A stretch of 64,000 nucleotides of DNA, taken from contig CP121336.1 of NCBI GenBank assembly GCA_043553855.1, forward strand, positions 744,001-808,000. The letters run 5' to 3'. The notes below the pieces were generated by a model, which did not search any database, had not been told where the DNA came from, and was given only the letters and a program-made list of their open reading frames with translations. The position numbers were made by a program, and so were the translations under genes. Within the stretch, counting starts at the first letter, position 1. Each line of letters begins with the position of its first letter. Origin of the DNA: JAUIAS01 sp030425395. GTDB lineage: Bacteria > Pseudomonadota > Alphaproteobacteria > Rhodobacterales > Rhodobacteraceae. Shown in pieces: positions 42,441-52,161 of this stretch.

Positions 42441-43562
42441 TCACACCCAGATCGCGCGACGGGCCAGGATCGTGGACACCCGCATTTTCACGCTGTTACG
42501 AACCGGCCCGCCCCGCGGCGCATCGAGCAGCGTGTTGAACCAATGTTCGGGCGGGTTACGTCCGCGCCGGTTCCCGGGAAACCGCAAATCGCGCAACACC
42601 GCCTCTGCCTCGGGCGGCAAAAGGTCCGGTACTGCCTGCCCCGCCAGCGCGCCCCAGACCGCCGTCCATAGACGCCCGACAGACCACGGATTATAGCCGC
42701 CGCCGCCCAGCACCAAAAATCGCGGTGACAGCCCCCGCAAGGCAGACGCCACGCCAAGGTGTGCGCGGTTGGACATGCTTAAATGGGCTTGCGGGTCTTC
42801 TTCCACCCCGTCGGCACCGCATTGCAGAACCACCGCATCAGGCGCGAACCGGGCGACCGCAGGTGCGATCAGATGCTCGACGACAAAAGCCATCTCGTCG
42901 TCATGAAATCCACGCGGCACCGGCAGGTTGATCGCCGCGCCACCAGCATCGTCGTCGATTTGTCCAGTGCGCGGCCAAAGGCCCTCTTCATGAACCGAAA
43001 TCATCAGAATATCGGGATCTCCGCAAAATGCATGGGCGACACCGTCCGGGTGATGCGCGTCGATATCCACATAGGCCACACGGCGAATGCCACGCGCGCG
43101 CAGCGACAATATCCCCAGGACCGGATCGTTGAGGTAACAGAAGCCGTTGGCCCGATCCGGCATGCCGTGATGGGTGCCGCCCGCCGGATGAAAGACCACG
43201 CCTCCGGTGGCCAGCAACTCTCCGGCCAGAATGGATCCCCCCGCTGCCGTTGCCGGGCGTCGAAACATTTCTGGAAAAACCGGGTTCGATGCGGTGCCAA
43301 GCGAATACCGCGCCCTGTCTTCGGCGCTGACGCTCTGGCGGCGCTCGGCCCGCTGCAGAGCCTCTAGATACGCGGCGTCATGCCAATGGGCCAACGCCGC
43401 GATACGCGCACGCGGCGAAGTCAGGTAAGCCGCCTTCGGCAACCACCCCAGTGCGCGCGACAGATCCATCACCGTGGACACCCGTGGGATTCGCAGCGGG
43501 TGCCCGCCCCCATAACTGGAATGGCGGTAAATCTCCGATCCGATGAAACGCGGCAACGTCAT
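42441..43562 (-). CDS. Histone deacetylase family protein (AcuC-like)
   Basis: A 373-residue zinc deacetylase nearer the class I/AcuC branch. Visible residues are the His pair 131-132 in GGTHHGMPDRANGFCYLND, zinc ligands Asp168 and His170 in DIDAHHPDG (usually HHGDG), a third zinc Asp in CGADGVEEDP and GGGGYNPW with the catalytic-site glycines. AcuC deacetylates acetyl-CoA synthetase in Bacillus; here the substrate may be a protein lysine or an acetylated amine. It is divergent from the dipeptide-type ABC operon. Confidence 0.9.
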   Translation of the reverse strand: MTLPRFIGSEIYRHSSYGGGHPLRIPRVSTVMDLSRALGWLPKAAYLTSPRARIAALAHWHDAAYLEALQRAERRQSVSAEDRARYSLGTASNPVFPEMFRRPATAAGGSILAGELLATGGVVFHPAGGTHHGMPDRANGFCYLNDPVLGILSLRARGIRRVAYVDIDAHHPDGVAHAFCGDPDILMISVHEEGLWPRTGQIDDDAGGAAINLPVPRGFHDDEMAFVVEHLIAPAVARFAPDAVVLQCGADGVEEDPQAHLSMSNRAHLGVASALRGLSPRFLVLGGGGYNPWSVGRLWTAVWGALAGQAVPDLLPPEAEAVLRDLRFPGNRRGRNPPEHWFNTLLDAPRGGPVRNSVKMRVSTILARRAIWV

Positions 43563-43606
43563 TGGCCAAGAGCTATCACGCCCGCAGGCCCTGCCAAGCC
43601 CCCTGC

Positions 43607-43628
43607 TTCTTTCTCGTCCAAAATACCC
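43607..43628 (+). repeat. Dispersed intergenic repeat, copy 1
   Basis: A 22-base unit of the form TTCTTTCTCGT...AAATACCC in the gap between the second HDAC gene and the ABC operon. It matches a copy at 61359-61380 in 19 of 22 positions, same strand. Function unknown. Confidence 0.5.
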
Positions 43629-43699
43629 AAATCCGACACCTGCCCCACAAGGCACGGTGGGGACTGGACCATGCGGCACCTCCTGCCTACTGTGCAGCC

Positions 43700-44647
43700 A
43701 TGTTGCGATATGCACTCAAACGCCTGCTCTCTCTTGTGATCAGCCTCGCTGTTGCCAGCGTGGTGATTTTCATGGTGATCGAGGTCGCGCCGGGCGATCC
43801 GGCGCAATTCATGCTGGGGCTGAATGCCCAGCCCGATACAGTGGCAGCGCTCCGGGCGGAACTGGGGCTCGATCTGCCGAAATGGCAACGCTACCTGAAC
43901 TGGGTCGGGGGCATGGTGACCGGGGATTTCGGGATGTCCTACACCTATCGCACGCCCGTGTCGCAAATGATCGCGGATCGCATGTGGGTGTCGCTGCCCT
44001 TGGCTCTTTATGCTCTGACGCTGTCCACCTTGATCGCCTTCCCGGCCGGCATCTTTGCCGCCGCGCGTCGCGGCGGACCGGGGGATGTCGCGGTGATGGG
44101 GGCGACGCAACTCGGGGTGGCCATTCCCAACTTCTGGTTTGCTATGATGCTGGTTCTCGTCTTTGCCATCAATCTGCGCTGGTTCAGCGCGGGCGGCTTT
44201 CCCGGCTGGGACGGTGGGGTCTGGGCAGGGCTCAAGGCGCTGACCCTTCCGGCAATCGCACTGGCATTGCCACAGGCCGCGATTCTGGCACGGGTGATGC
44301 GCTCTGCCCTGCTGGATGTTCTGGGCGAGGATTTCATCCGCACGGCCCGCGCCAAGGGGTTGAGCCGGCGTCAGGCATTGTGGCGACATGGGGTGCGCAA
44401 TGCCCTGATTCCGGTTCTCACGATCATCGGGCTGCAATTTGCGTTTCTTCTGGCGGGCGCGATCATCATCGAACAGGTCTTTTATCTGCCGGGTCTGGGG
44501 CGGTTGATCTTTCAGGCGATCTCCTCACGCGATCTGATCGTGGTCGAATCCGTTGTGATGTTGCTGGTCTTTGCAGTGATCGTGGTGAATTTCGCGGTGG
44601 ATCTGGCCTATGCCGCCGTTGATCCCCGCCTAAGGAACCGCACTTGA
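43700..44647 (+). CDS. ABC transporter permease (DppB/OppB-like)
   Basis: A 315-residue permease of the dipeptide/oligopeptide/nickel class. It opens MLRYALKRLLSLVISLAVASVVIFMVIEVAPGDP, the characteristic first helix and PGDP motif. The EAA-type loop DVLGEDFIRTARAKGLSRR is near residue 215, and EQVFYLPGLGRLIFQAI follows. About six transmembrane segments. Its end overlaps the next permease gene. No binding-protein gene precedes it: upstream is the divergent HDAC gene. Confidence 0.92.
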   Translation: MLRYALKRLLSLVISLAVASVVIFMVIEVAPGDPAQFMLGLNAQPDTVAALRAELGLDLPKWQRYLNWVGGMVTGDFGMSYTYRTPVSQMIADRMWVSLPLALYALTLSTLIAFPAGIFAAARRGGPGDVAVMGATQLGVAIPNFWFAMMLVLVFAINLRWFSAGGFPGWDGGVWAGLKALTLPAIALALPQAAILARVMRSALLDVLGEDFIRTARAKGLSRRQALWRHGVRNALIPVLTIIGLQFAFLLAGAIIIEQVFYLPGLGRLIFQAISSRDLIVVESVVMLLVFAVIVVNFAVDLAYAAVDPRLRNRT

Positions 44648-45465
44648 GAGGCCGGCGCAACCTGATCGCGGGCGCGATGCTCAGCGCGGTGTTCGTGCTG
44701 GCGGCACTTGTGTCCTTTGTCTGGACACCGCACGATCATACCACAATGAATATCCCGGCCAAGCTGCGCCTGCCGGACAGCGCGCATTGGCTGGGCACCG
44801 ACCATTTTGGCCGTGATCTGTTCTCGATGATCATGGTCGGCGCGCGCACCTCCATCGCGGTCGCCCTGGTTGCGGTCGGGATCGGAATGGGGCTGGGTGT
44901 GCCGCTGGGACTGGCCGCAGCGGCGCGCAAGGGGCGCTGGATCGACGAATTCATCATGCGCGGCAACGACCTGATCTTTGCCTTTCCCTCGCTTGTTATC
45001 GCGATTCTGATCACCGCCGTGTTCGGTGCGGGGGCGGTCAATGCGATCATTGCAATCGGGATTTTCAATATCCCCGTTTTTGCCCGCATCACCCGCGGGG
45101 CCGCGCTTTCTCTTTGGGAACGCGACTTTATCCTTGCGGCGCGCGTCGCCGGAAAATCGGCGGCGCGGATCAGCGTGGAGCATATCCTGCCCAACGTCGG
45201 CAACCTTTTGATCGTGCAAGGCACCATCCAGTTCAGCCTTGGCATTCTGGCAGAAGCGGGCCTGTCCTATGTCGGTCTGGGCGCGCAGCCCCCGACACCA
45301 AGCTGGGGCCGAATGCTTGCCGATGCCCAGACGCTTGTCAGCATCGCACCGCATCTGGCGCTGGTTCCGGGTATGGCGATCATCACCACGGTTCTCGGCC
45401 TGAACCTGCTGGGCGACGGGCTGCGCGACTGGTTGGACCCGCGATTGAGGGTGGCCCGCACATGA
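44644..45465 (+). CDS. ABC transporter permease (DppC/OppC-like)
   Basis: A 273-residue partner permease. Typical DppC features are HWLGTDHFGRDLFSMIMVGARTS after the first helix and ERDFILAARVAGKSAARISVEHILPN, the EAA loop, with LAEAGLSYVGLGAQPPTPSWG near residue 205. The start is a TTG overlapping the previous stop codon; an internal ATG 34 bases downstream (44678) is the alternative. It overlaps the ATPase gene by four bases. Confidence 0.88.
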   Translation: MRGRRNLIAGAMLSAVFVLAALVSFVWTPHDHTTMNIPAKLRLPDSAHWLGTDHFGRDLFSMIMVGARTSIAVALVAVGIGMGLGVPLGLAAAARKGRWIDEFIMRGNDLIFAFPSLVIAILITAVFGAGAVNAIIAIGIFNIPVFARITRGAALSLWERDFILAARVAGKSAARISVEHILPNVGNLLIVQGTIQFSLGILAEAGLSYVGLGAQPPTPSWGRMLADAQTLVSIAPHLALVPGMAIITTVLGLNLLGDGLRDWLDPRLRVART

Positions 45466-47054
45466 GCTTGCTTTCCATCGAGAACCTGTCTCTGTCGATC
45501 CACGGAACCAATATCCTGCGGGATGTTTCGCTGCGGATCGAACCCGGAGAAATCCACGCTGTCACCGGTGAAAGCGGCTCGGGGAAATCCATGACGGCCT
45601 TCACCGTTATGCAACTATTGCCAAACGGGGCCAAGGCATCGGGCCGGGTGATGCTGGGCGGCGATGACGTCTTGCAAGCCGATGAAGCCCGCATGTGCAG
45701 CCTGCGCGGGGCGCGCGTAGGTATGGTGTTTCAGGAACCTATGACCGCGCTCAACCCGGTCAAGACGATTGGCGATCAGGTCGCTGAAACGATTCTGATT
45801 CACGGCGCCATGCCACGCGATGCCGCCTATGCGCGCGCCCGCGAGGTGCTGCAACGCGTCGGCCTTCCAGAAGACCGGTTTCCCTTGTCGCGGTATCCTC
45901 ATGAGCTGAGCGGCGGCCAGAGGCAGCGTGTGGTGATCGCCATTGCCATCGCCCTGCAACCTGACCTTCTGATCGCGGACGAACCGACCACAGCGCTCGA
46001 CGTGACGACACAGGCGCAGATCCTCGATCTGCTCAAGCGGCTGGTGTCCGAAGACGATATGGGCATGTTGATGATCACCCACGATCTGGCAGTGGTGGCC
46101 GACATGGCCCATCGCATCACCGTCATGCGCCATGGCGAAGTGGTCGAAACCGGGCCGACCGCAGAGCTGTTGCGCAATCGCCGCCATCCTTACACGCGGA
46201 TGTTGTTCGAGGCGTCGACCCATCAGGTGAACCTGCCGCCGCTGCCGCCGCCTGCCCCCTTGCTCGAAGCCCGCGATGTGCGCCGCAGCTACCGGTTGCC
46301 CCGCACCAGGCTGTTTGAAGCGCCCGGCGAATTCGAAGCTGTGCGCGGGGTAAGCTTTACGCTGAATGCAGGTGAACGGCTGGGGCTGGTGGGCGAATCC
46401 GGCTGTGGCAAGTCCACCCTGACCCGCGCCATTCTGGGGCTCGAACCGTTGCAGGGCGGCGACATCCTTCTGAATGGCACGCCCATACGCGCACAAGGGC
46501 GCGAGGCGGACGCCATACGCCGCAGTATGCAGGTGGTGTTTCAGGATCCCTTCGGAAGCTTCAACCCCCGTCATCGGGTCAACCGGCTGATTACCGAACC
46601 GTTTCATCTGCTGCCCGATCCCCCGCGCGGCGCGGCGCGCGAGGCGGCCATATCCGAGGCCCTGCACGCCGTAGGCCTGTCACCGGACGATGCGCGCAAA
46701 TATATCCACGAGTTTTCCGGTGGTCAGAGGCAACGCATCGCGATTGCCCGTGCGTTGATCATCAAGCCTGACCTGATCCTGTTTGACGAAGCGGTCAGCG
46801 CGCTTGATGTTTCGGTGCGGGCGCAAATCCTCGATCTGCTGGCCGATTTATGTGCGCAATACGGGCTGGCCTATCTGTTTATCAGCCATGACCTGAGTGT
46901 TGTGCGCTCTGTGACGGATCGGGTCATGGTCATGCGGGCTGGCGAAATCGTTGAAGAAGGCATAACCGAAGAGGTGTTCAGCAATCCGCAACACCCCTAC
47001 ACACGCGCCCTGATTGCTGCGGCACCGGTTCTCGATCTGGAGGGAGCGGCATGA
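45462..47054 (+). CDS. ABC transporter ATP-binding protein, fused DppD-DppF
   Basis: A 530-residue protein with two complete ATPase domains. The first (residues 1-255) has Walker A GESGSGKSM, signature LSGGQRQ and Walker B LLIADEPTTALD, ending in the peptide-transporter RRHPYTRMLFEA. The second (about 265-530) has GESGCGKST, FSGGQRQR, LILFDEAVSALD and NPQHPYTRALIAAAP. Such fusions occur in dipeptide and glutathione-type importers. It overlaps the GNAT gene by four bases. Confidence 0.93.
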   Translation: MSLLSIENLSLSIHGTNILRDVSLRIEPGEIHAVTGESGSGKSMTAFTVMQLLPNGAKASGRVMLGGDDVLQADEARMCSLRGARVGMVFQEPMTALNPVKTIGDQVAETILIHGAMPRDAAYARAREVLQRVGLPEDRFPLSRYPHELSGGQRQRVVIAIAIALQPDLLIADEPTTALDVTTQAQILDLLKRLVSEDDMGMLMITHDLAVVADMAHRITVMRHGEVVETGPTAELLRNRRHPYTRMLFEASTHQVNLPPLPPPAPLLEARDVRRSYRLPRTRLFEAPGEFEAVRGVSFTLNAGERLGLVGESGCGKSTLTRAILGLEPLQGGDILLNGTPIRAQGREADAIRRSMQVVFQDPFGSFNPRHRVNRLITEPFHLLPDPPRGAAREAAISEALHAVGLSPDDARKYIHEFSGGQRQRIAIARALIIKPDLILFDEAVSALDVSVRAQILDLLADLCAQYGLAYLFISHDLSVVRSVTDRVMVMRAGEIVEEGITEEVFSNPQHPYTRALIAAAPVLDLEGAA

Positions 47055-47509
47055 ACCTGACCCGAGTCGATGACACCAACGCGGATCCTGTCTTGCGGAT
47101 GGTGCCCGTATATCTTCGTGAAATTGCACCCGATCTTGCCGCGCCTACAGAGGATCGTATCGCCCGTTTCTGGCAGGAAAAGAACCGCAACGCCTATCTT
47201 TTGGGTGATCCCGAGGCCCCAGACGGATTTGCCATGACGCGCAGGATCACGCCCCGGCTGATGGAGCTTTGTGAATTCTACATTCGTCCGGAATGCCGGG
47301 GTTGGGGACGAGGCCGCAGCGGGGCAGCCGCCGTGATCTCGACCCGGCGCGGCGCATGGCGACTGGGCATTGCGCGCGACGCCCAGCAAGCTGGCGAGTT
47401 CTGGAAAAGCGTCCTTGAAGCGATGCCGAATGTCACCGATCTGAAAGCTGGCCCGCCTCTGACCCCTTTCCACAAACAAAGCCTCACTTTCATCGTTACG
47501 GAGAGATGA
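47051..47509 (+). CDS. GNAT-fold acetyltransferase-like protein
   Basis: A 152-residue protein with a GNAT-like layout: an N-terminal helix pair (DPVLRMVPVYLREIAPDL), a central strand segment MELCEFYIRPECRGWGRGRSGA, which has the form of the beta4/alpha3 acetyl-CoA loop (R-x-x-G-x-G/A), and a short C-terminal domain (TLTFIVT-like ending). It is translationally coupled to the fused ATPase gene and followed by aldehyde dehydrogenase, so it may modify the imported compound. The substrate is unknown and the family call is moderate. Confidence 0.7.
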   Translation: MNLTRVDDTNADPVLRMVPVYLREIAPDLAAPTEDRIARFWQEKNRNAYLLGDPEAPDGFAMTRRITPRLMELCEFYIRPECRGWGRGRSGAAAVISTRRGAWRLGIARDAQQAGEFWKSVLEAMPNVTDLKAGPPLTPFHKQSLTFIVTER

Positions 47510-47511
47510 AT

Positions 47512-48963
47512 ATGTCCCTTCCTCTTTGGTTCGACCCCGCACTTTGCCTGATCGGCGGTGAATGGGTGCCCCCTCGGACCGGGGCGACCCTGCCCCTTGT
47601 GAATCCTTCAGACGGCAGCGGCCTCGCTCGGATTGCGCGCGGTGGGTCCGATGATATCGATGCGGCGGTGAACGCGGCCCACACCGCACGAGCAGGTGCA
47701 TGGGGCAAGATGACAGCGCTTGAGCGTGGGCGCATCCTGACCCGGATCGGGCAAATTGTGCTTGAGCGCGCAGACGATCTGGCCGCCCTTGAGGCCGCCG
47801 ATGTTGGCAAACCCCTGACACAGGCCCGCGCCGATGCGGTGGCGCTGGCGCGATATATGGAATTCTACGGGGGTGCTGCGGACAAGGTGATGGGCGAAAC
47901 CATCCCTTATCTGGACGGCTATACCGTCTATACCCTGCGCGAACCGCATGGCGTGACCGCGCATATCGTCCCGTGGAACTATCCGATGCAGATCATAGGC
48001 CGATCGGTCGGTGCTGCGCTGGCGATGGGCAATGCCTGCGTTCTTAAACCAGCGGAAGAGGCCTGCCTGACCGCGCTCGCCTTTGCCCATATCGCACAGG
48101 AAGCCGGCCTTCCCGAAGGCGCACTGAACGTGGTGCCGGGTCTGGGTGCAGAGGCCGGAGCCGCGCTGTCGGGTCATCCGCGAATCCAGCATATTTCGTT
48201 CACCGGATCGGTGGCCACCGGCGCGCTGATCCAGCAAGCCGCAGGCCGTAACGTGGTGCCTGTCACGCTGGAACTGGGGGGCAAATCTCCGCAGCTTGTC
48301 TTTGACGACGCCGATCTGGACGAAGCGTTGCCGTTTCTTGTGAACGCCGGGTGCCAGAACGCTGGTCAGACTTGTTCAGCCTCGTCGCGCATTCTGGTCC
48401 AAAGGGGCGTCTATGATGAGGTGTGCCGCCGGATGGCCGACGCCTACGGCACACTCACTGTTGGCCCCGCGATGCAGGATCACCGGGTTGGCCCCCTGAT
48501 TTCCGCCCGCCAAAAGGAAATCGTAGAGGGTTTCCTCGGCAAGGGAGCAGACCTGCGCGTGGCCGCACGGGGCGTTCTGGTCGACAATGCGCCGGACACC
48601 GGGGCTTATGTCCTTCCAACGCTTTTTGCCGATGTGCCCCCCGATCACCCGCTGGCGCGGGATGAAATCTTTGGGCCCGTCCAAGTGATCATTCCGTTCG
48701 ATACAGAAGAAGAGGCCACAGCCATCGCAAACAGCACCGATTACGGTCTGGTTGCATCGGTCTGGTCTCGTGATGGGGCGCGGCAAATGCGGCTTGCCCG
48801 GAAATTGCAGGCCGGTCAGGTGTTTCTGAACAATTATGGCGCGGGTGGCGGTGTCGAACTGCCCTTCGGCGGGGTCGGAAAATCCGGTCATGGCCGTGAA
48901 AAGGGGTTCGAGGCGCTTTACGGGTTTTCCGTGCTCAAGACCGTGGCGGCCCGCCACGGCTGA
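47512..48963 (+). CDS. NAD-dependent aldehyde dehydrogenase
   Basis: A 483-residue aldehyde dehydrogenase. The catalytic Cys288 is in QNAGQTCSA, the general base Glu254 in LELGGKSP, the structural Asn in PWNYPMQ, and the nucleotide-binding GSVATG near residue 232. Length and motifs are close to betaine- and amino-aldehyde dehydrogenases. It ends an operon with a peptide-type importer and a GNAT protein, consistent with oxidation of an aldehyde made from the imported substrate. The ATG at 47512 has GGAGAG at good spacing; 47506 is too close. Confidence 0.92.
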   Translation: MSLPLWFDPALCLIGGEWVPPRTGATLPLVNPSDGSGLARIARGGSDDIDAAVNAAHTARAGAWGKMTALERGRILTRIGQIVLERADDLAALEAADVGKPLTQARADAVALARYMEFYGGAADKVMGETIPYLDGYTVYTLREPHGVTAHIVPWNYPMQIIGRSVGAALAMGNACVLKPAEEACLTALAFAHIAQEAGLPEGALNVVPGLGAEAGAALSGHPRIQHISFTGSVATGALIQQAAGRNVVPVTLELGGKSPQLVFDDADLDEALPFLVNAGCQNAGQTCSASSRILVQRGVYDEVCRRMADAYGTLTVGPAMQDHRVGPLISARQKEIVEGFLGKGADLRVAARGVLVDNAPDTGAYVLPTLFADVPPDHPLARDEIFGPVQVIIPFDTEEEATAIANSTDYGLVASVWSRDGARQMRLARKLQAGQVFLNNYGAGGGVELPFGGVGKSGHGREKGFEALYGFSVLKTVAARHG

Positions 48964-48973
48964 GTTCGTCGGC

Positions 48974-49001
48974 ACGGGGTGGAGCCGAAACCCCACCCCG
49001 T
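48974..49001. terminator. Stem-loop between convergent aldehyde dehydrogenase and ileS
   Basis: Perfect 9-base stem ACGGGGTGG/CCACCCCGT with a 10-base loop, directly between the two stop codons. It lacks a clear T-tract on either side, so efficiency as an intrinsic terminator is uncertain. Confidence 0.55.
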
Positions 49002-49007
49002 CCAGAA

Positions 49008-51908
49008 TTAGCCCAAGGCCCCATCGCAACGTCCGCAGACACCGGCGTGGGAATGGCTGCCCACATCAGGCAGGATCTTCCAGCAACGCTGGCACTTCTC
49101 GCCCTCGGCACGATCGAACACCACCGCGATTCCCGGTGCTTCGGCCATGGTGAACGCCTCTGCGGGGGCGTCCTCACCGCTCAAAGTCAGGGCAGACGTG
49201 ATGCACAGATCCTCGAACGCCACGCTTTCCAGTGCCGCGCGTGTCTCGGCATCAGCCACATAGACAACCGGGGCTGCTTCGAGCGATGCACCAATCACCT
49301 TTTCGGTGCGCTGCACCTCAAGCGCAGCGGTCACCACCCGGCGCGCGCGGCGCACGGCAGCCCACTTCGCGGCAAGCGCATCGTCGCGCCACGCCTTCGG
49401 GGTTTCAGGAATATCCACCATGTGGACCGAGCTTTCGTCACCGGGGTAGCGTTCAAGCCAGACCTCTTCCATGGTGAACACAAGGATCGGTGCCAACCAC
49501 GTGGTCAGGCGATGGAACAACAGGTCAAGCACTGTCCGCGCGGCCCGGCGACGCAACGTGTCGCCATCGCAATACAGGGCGTCCTTGCGCACATCGAAGT
49601 AATAGGCCGAAAGATCCACCGTGGCGAAATTGAACACGGCGGAAAAGACACCCTGGAAATCGAAGGCGGCGTAACCCTTGCGCACCACCTCTTCCAGTTC
49701 GGCCAAGCGGTGCAGCACCCAGCGCTCCAACTCAGGCATGTCTACCGCATCGACACGATCTGCTTCGCTGAAATCATTCAGCGACCCAAGCATGAAGCGC
49801 ATTGTGTTGCGCAAACGGCGATAGCTGTCGGCAGTGCCCTTGAGGATCTCAGGTCCGATGCGCTGATCGGCGGTATAATCCGTCTGCGCCACCCAAAGCC
49901 GCAGGATATCCGCGCCATATTGGTTGATCACCGTTTGCGGCGCGATGATGTTGCCCAGCGATTTGGACATCTTCATGCCCTTTTCATCGAGCGTGAACCC
50001 GTGGGTCACCACATTACGATAGGGCGCGCGCCCATAGGTGCCGCAGCTTTGCAACAAAGACGAATGGAACCAGCCGCGATGCTGATCCGTGCCTTCCATA
50101 TAAACATCGGCAATGCCGTCCTCGGTCCCGTCCTCACGGTCGCGCAGAACGAAAGCGTGGGTGGAGCCGCTATCGAACCACACGTCGAGGATATCGAACA
50201 CCTGTTCATAGTCGTCCGGGTTCACGATCCCCGACAAGAACCGCTCCTTGGCCCCGTCTTCGTACCACGCATCCGCGCCTTCGGCCTCGAAGGCTTCGAC
50301 GATCCGGGCGTTGACCTCTGCATTCCGCAGAAGGAAATCCGCATCCATGGGCAAAACGCCCTTGCGGGTAAAGCACGTCAAAGGCACGCCCCATGCGCGC
50401 TGGCGTGACAGAACCCAATCGGGCCGAGCCTCCATCATGGAATGCAGACGGTTCCGGCCAGATTTCGGCGTCCATTTGACATTGTCGATCTCGGTCAGGG
50501 CGCGTTCGCGGATGGTCGTGCCGTGCATGTCCTGCCCGTCGCCCACCGGCTTGTCGATGGCCGCGAACCACTGCGGTGTGTTGCGATAGATCACCGGTGC
50601 CTTGGACCGCCACGAATGCGGGTAGGAGTGTTTGATCTTGCCACGTGCGAGCAGACCGCCCACCTCGGCCAGTTTGTCGATGACGGCCTTGTTCGCGTCG
50701 CCCTCACCGCCCTTGCGGTTGAGGATATACTTGCCGCCAAAGAACGGCAGATCGGCGCGGAAACCCCCATCGTCCATCACGTTATACGTGATGACCTGAT
50801 CAAGCATGCCCAGATCACGGTAAAGCTCGTATTCCTCCATCCCGTGGGACGGCGCGCAATGCACGAAACCGGTGCCTTCTTCATCGGTGACGAAATCGGC
50901 GGCGCGGAAATCGCGCAGGTCGTCCCATTCGCCGTTGGCCCCTTCGGCCCCGGCGAGGGGATGTTTGAGCGACAGCCCGGACAGTTCATCCGCGCTCACA
51001 TCGCGAACGCGCGTCCACTGGCCTTCTTCAAGACGGGCCTTGGCAAAGACGCCTCCAGCCAGCTTGTCGGCGAGGACAAACCGTTCGCCCACGCTGGCCC
51101 AGCATTCGTCTGGCGTGCCTGTGACCTCATAAAGACCGTAAGCATAATCCGCCCCGTAAACCACCGCCTTGTTGGACGGGATGGTCCATGGCGTGGTGGT
51201 CCAGATCACAACGTTTGCGCCCGCCAGATCGCCATCGGTCGCCACGGGAAACTTCGCCCAGATTGTAAAGCTTTCCTTGTCGTGATATTCGACCTCGGCC
51301 TCGGCCAGCGCGGTTTGCTCGACCGGCGACCACATCACGGGCTTGGACCCCTGATAAAGCGTGCCGGTCATCAGGAACTTCATGAATTCCTCGGCGATCA
51401 CACGCTCGGCGTGGAAATCCATCGTCAGATACGGCCGTTCCCACGACCCGGTGATGCCCAGACGCTTGAACTCCTCGCGCTGCACGCCAACCCAGTGTTC
51501 GGCAAACTTTCGGCATTCGGCGCGGAAATCGTTGATCGGCACCTCGTCCTTGTTCTTACCCTTCTTGCGATATTGCTCTTCGATCTTCCATTCGATGGGC
51601 AGACCGTGGCAATCCCAACCGGGGATATACCGGCTGTCAAACCCCATCATCTGATGGCTGCGCACGATCATGTCCTTGATCGTCTTGTTCAGCGCGTGAC
51701 CGATATGCAGATTGCCGTTGGCATAGGGCGGTCCGTCGTGCAGGCAGAACACCGGGCGGCCTTTCTGGGCGCGCAGGCGGTTGTAAAGGTCAATTTTCTC
51801 CCATCGGGCCAGCCATTCCGGCTCGCGTTTGGGCAGGCCCGCGCGCATCGGAAATGTGGTCTTGGGCAGGTTCAGCGTATCTTTGTAGTCAGGCGTTTCG
51901 GCGCACAT
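49008..51908 (-). CDS. ileS: Isoleucyl-tRNA synthetase
   Basis: A 966-residue class I synthetase. The HIGH motif appears as GNLHIGHAL (residues about 67-75), the editing domain occupies about 190-420, and KMSKSLGN is near residue 620. A C-terminal zinc ribbon (CQRCWK and CGRC) ends the protein, as in the bacterial short form sensitive to mupirocin. The 250-base upstream gap holds its promoter, but I see no clear boxes there. Convergent with the aldehyde dehydrogenase gene. Confidence 0.97.
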   Translation of the reverse strand: MCAETPDYKDTLNLPKTTFPMRAGLPKREPEWLARWEKIDLYNRLRAQKGRPVFCLHDGPPYANGNLHIGHALNKTIKDMIVRSHQMMGFDSRYIPGWDCHGLPIEWKIEEQYRKKGKNKDEVPINDFRAECRKFAEHWVGVQREEFKRLGITGSWERPYLTMDFHAERVIAEEFMKFLMTGTLYQGSKPVMWSPVEQTALAEAEVEYHDKESFTIWAKFPVATDGDLAGANVVIWTTTPWTIPSNKAVVYGADYAYGLYEVTGTPDECWASVGERFVLADKLAGGVFAKARLEEGQWTRVRDVSADELSGLSLKHPLAGAEGANGEWDDLRDFRAADFVTDEEGTGFVHCAPSHGMEEYELYRDLGMLDQVITYNVMDDGGFRADLPFFGGKYILNRKGGEGDANKAVIDKLAEVGGLLARGKIKHSYPHSWRSKAPVIYRNTPQWFAAIDKPVGDGQDMHGTTIRERALTEIDNVKWTPKSGRNRLHSMMEARPDWVLSRQRAWGVPLTCFTRKGVLPMDADFLLRNAEVNARIVEAFEAEGADAWYEDGAKERFLSGIVNPDDYEQVFDILDVWFDSGSTHAFVLRDREDGTEDGIADVYMEGTDQHRGWFHSSLLQSCGTYGRAPYRNVVTHGFTLDEKGMKMSKSLGNIIAPQTVINQYGADILRLWVAQTDYTADQRIGPEILKGTADSYRRLRNTMRFMLGSLNDFSEADRVDAVDMPELERWVLHRLAELEEVVRKGYAAFDFQGVFSAVFNFATVDLSAYYFDVRKDALYCDGDTLRRRAARTVLDLLFHRLTTWLAPILVFTMEEVWLERYPGDESSVHMVDIPETPKAWRDDALAAKWAAVRRARRVVTAALEVQRTEKVIGASLEAAPVVYVADAETRAALESVAFEDLCITSALTLSGEDAPAEAFTMAEAPGIAVVFDRAEGEKCQRCWKILPDVGSHSHAGVCGRCDGALG

Positions 51909-52161
51909 GTCTGGCGTCCTCGGATCATGTCAGGAAATATGGGGAAGGATCGGTGCGACAACTCGAACACCTTTGCCCGGCAGCTCGGAACGATCAGAGC
52001 GCCGGGACACTAATTCGAATGATAATCGCGAAATGGCGTGTCATGGCGCGGGTTATAGGCCCCCTCCCCGCGCGTGTCCAGCGCACCACGGTTTTCGCCA
52101 GTGCGACCGCCTTTGACGGCAGAGGTTTTGGCGAAACAGGCACGGTTCGGATGCTCCTTAC

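Noticed and set aside
51909..52161. Possible leader regulation (T-box-like) of ileS
   Set aside because: T-boxes are essentially absent from Proteobacteria and no specifier or antiterminator bulge is visible; only a weak 8-base inverted repeat with a long loop was seen at 52093-52136.
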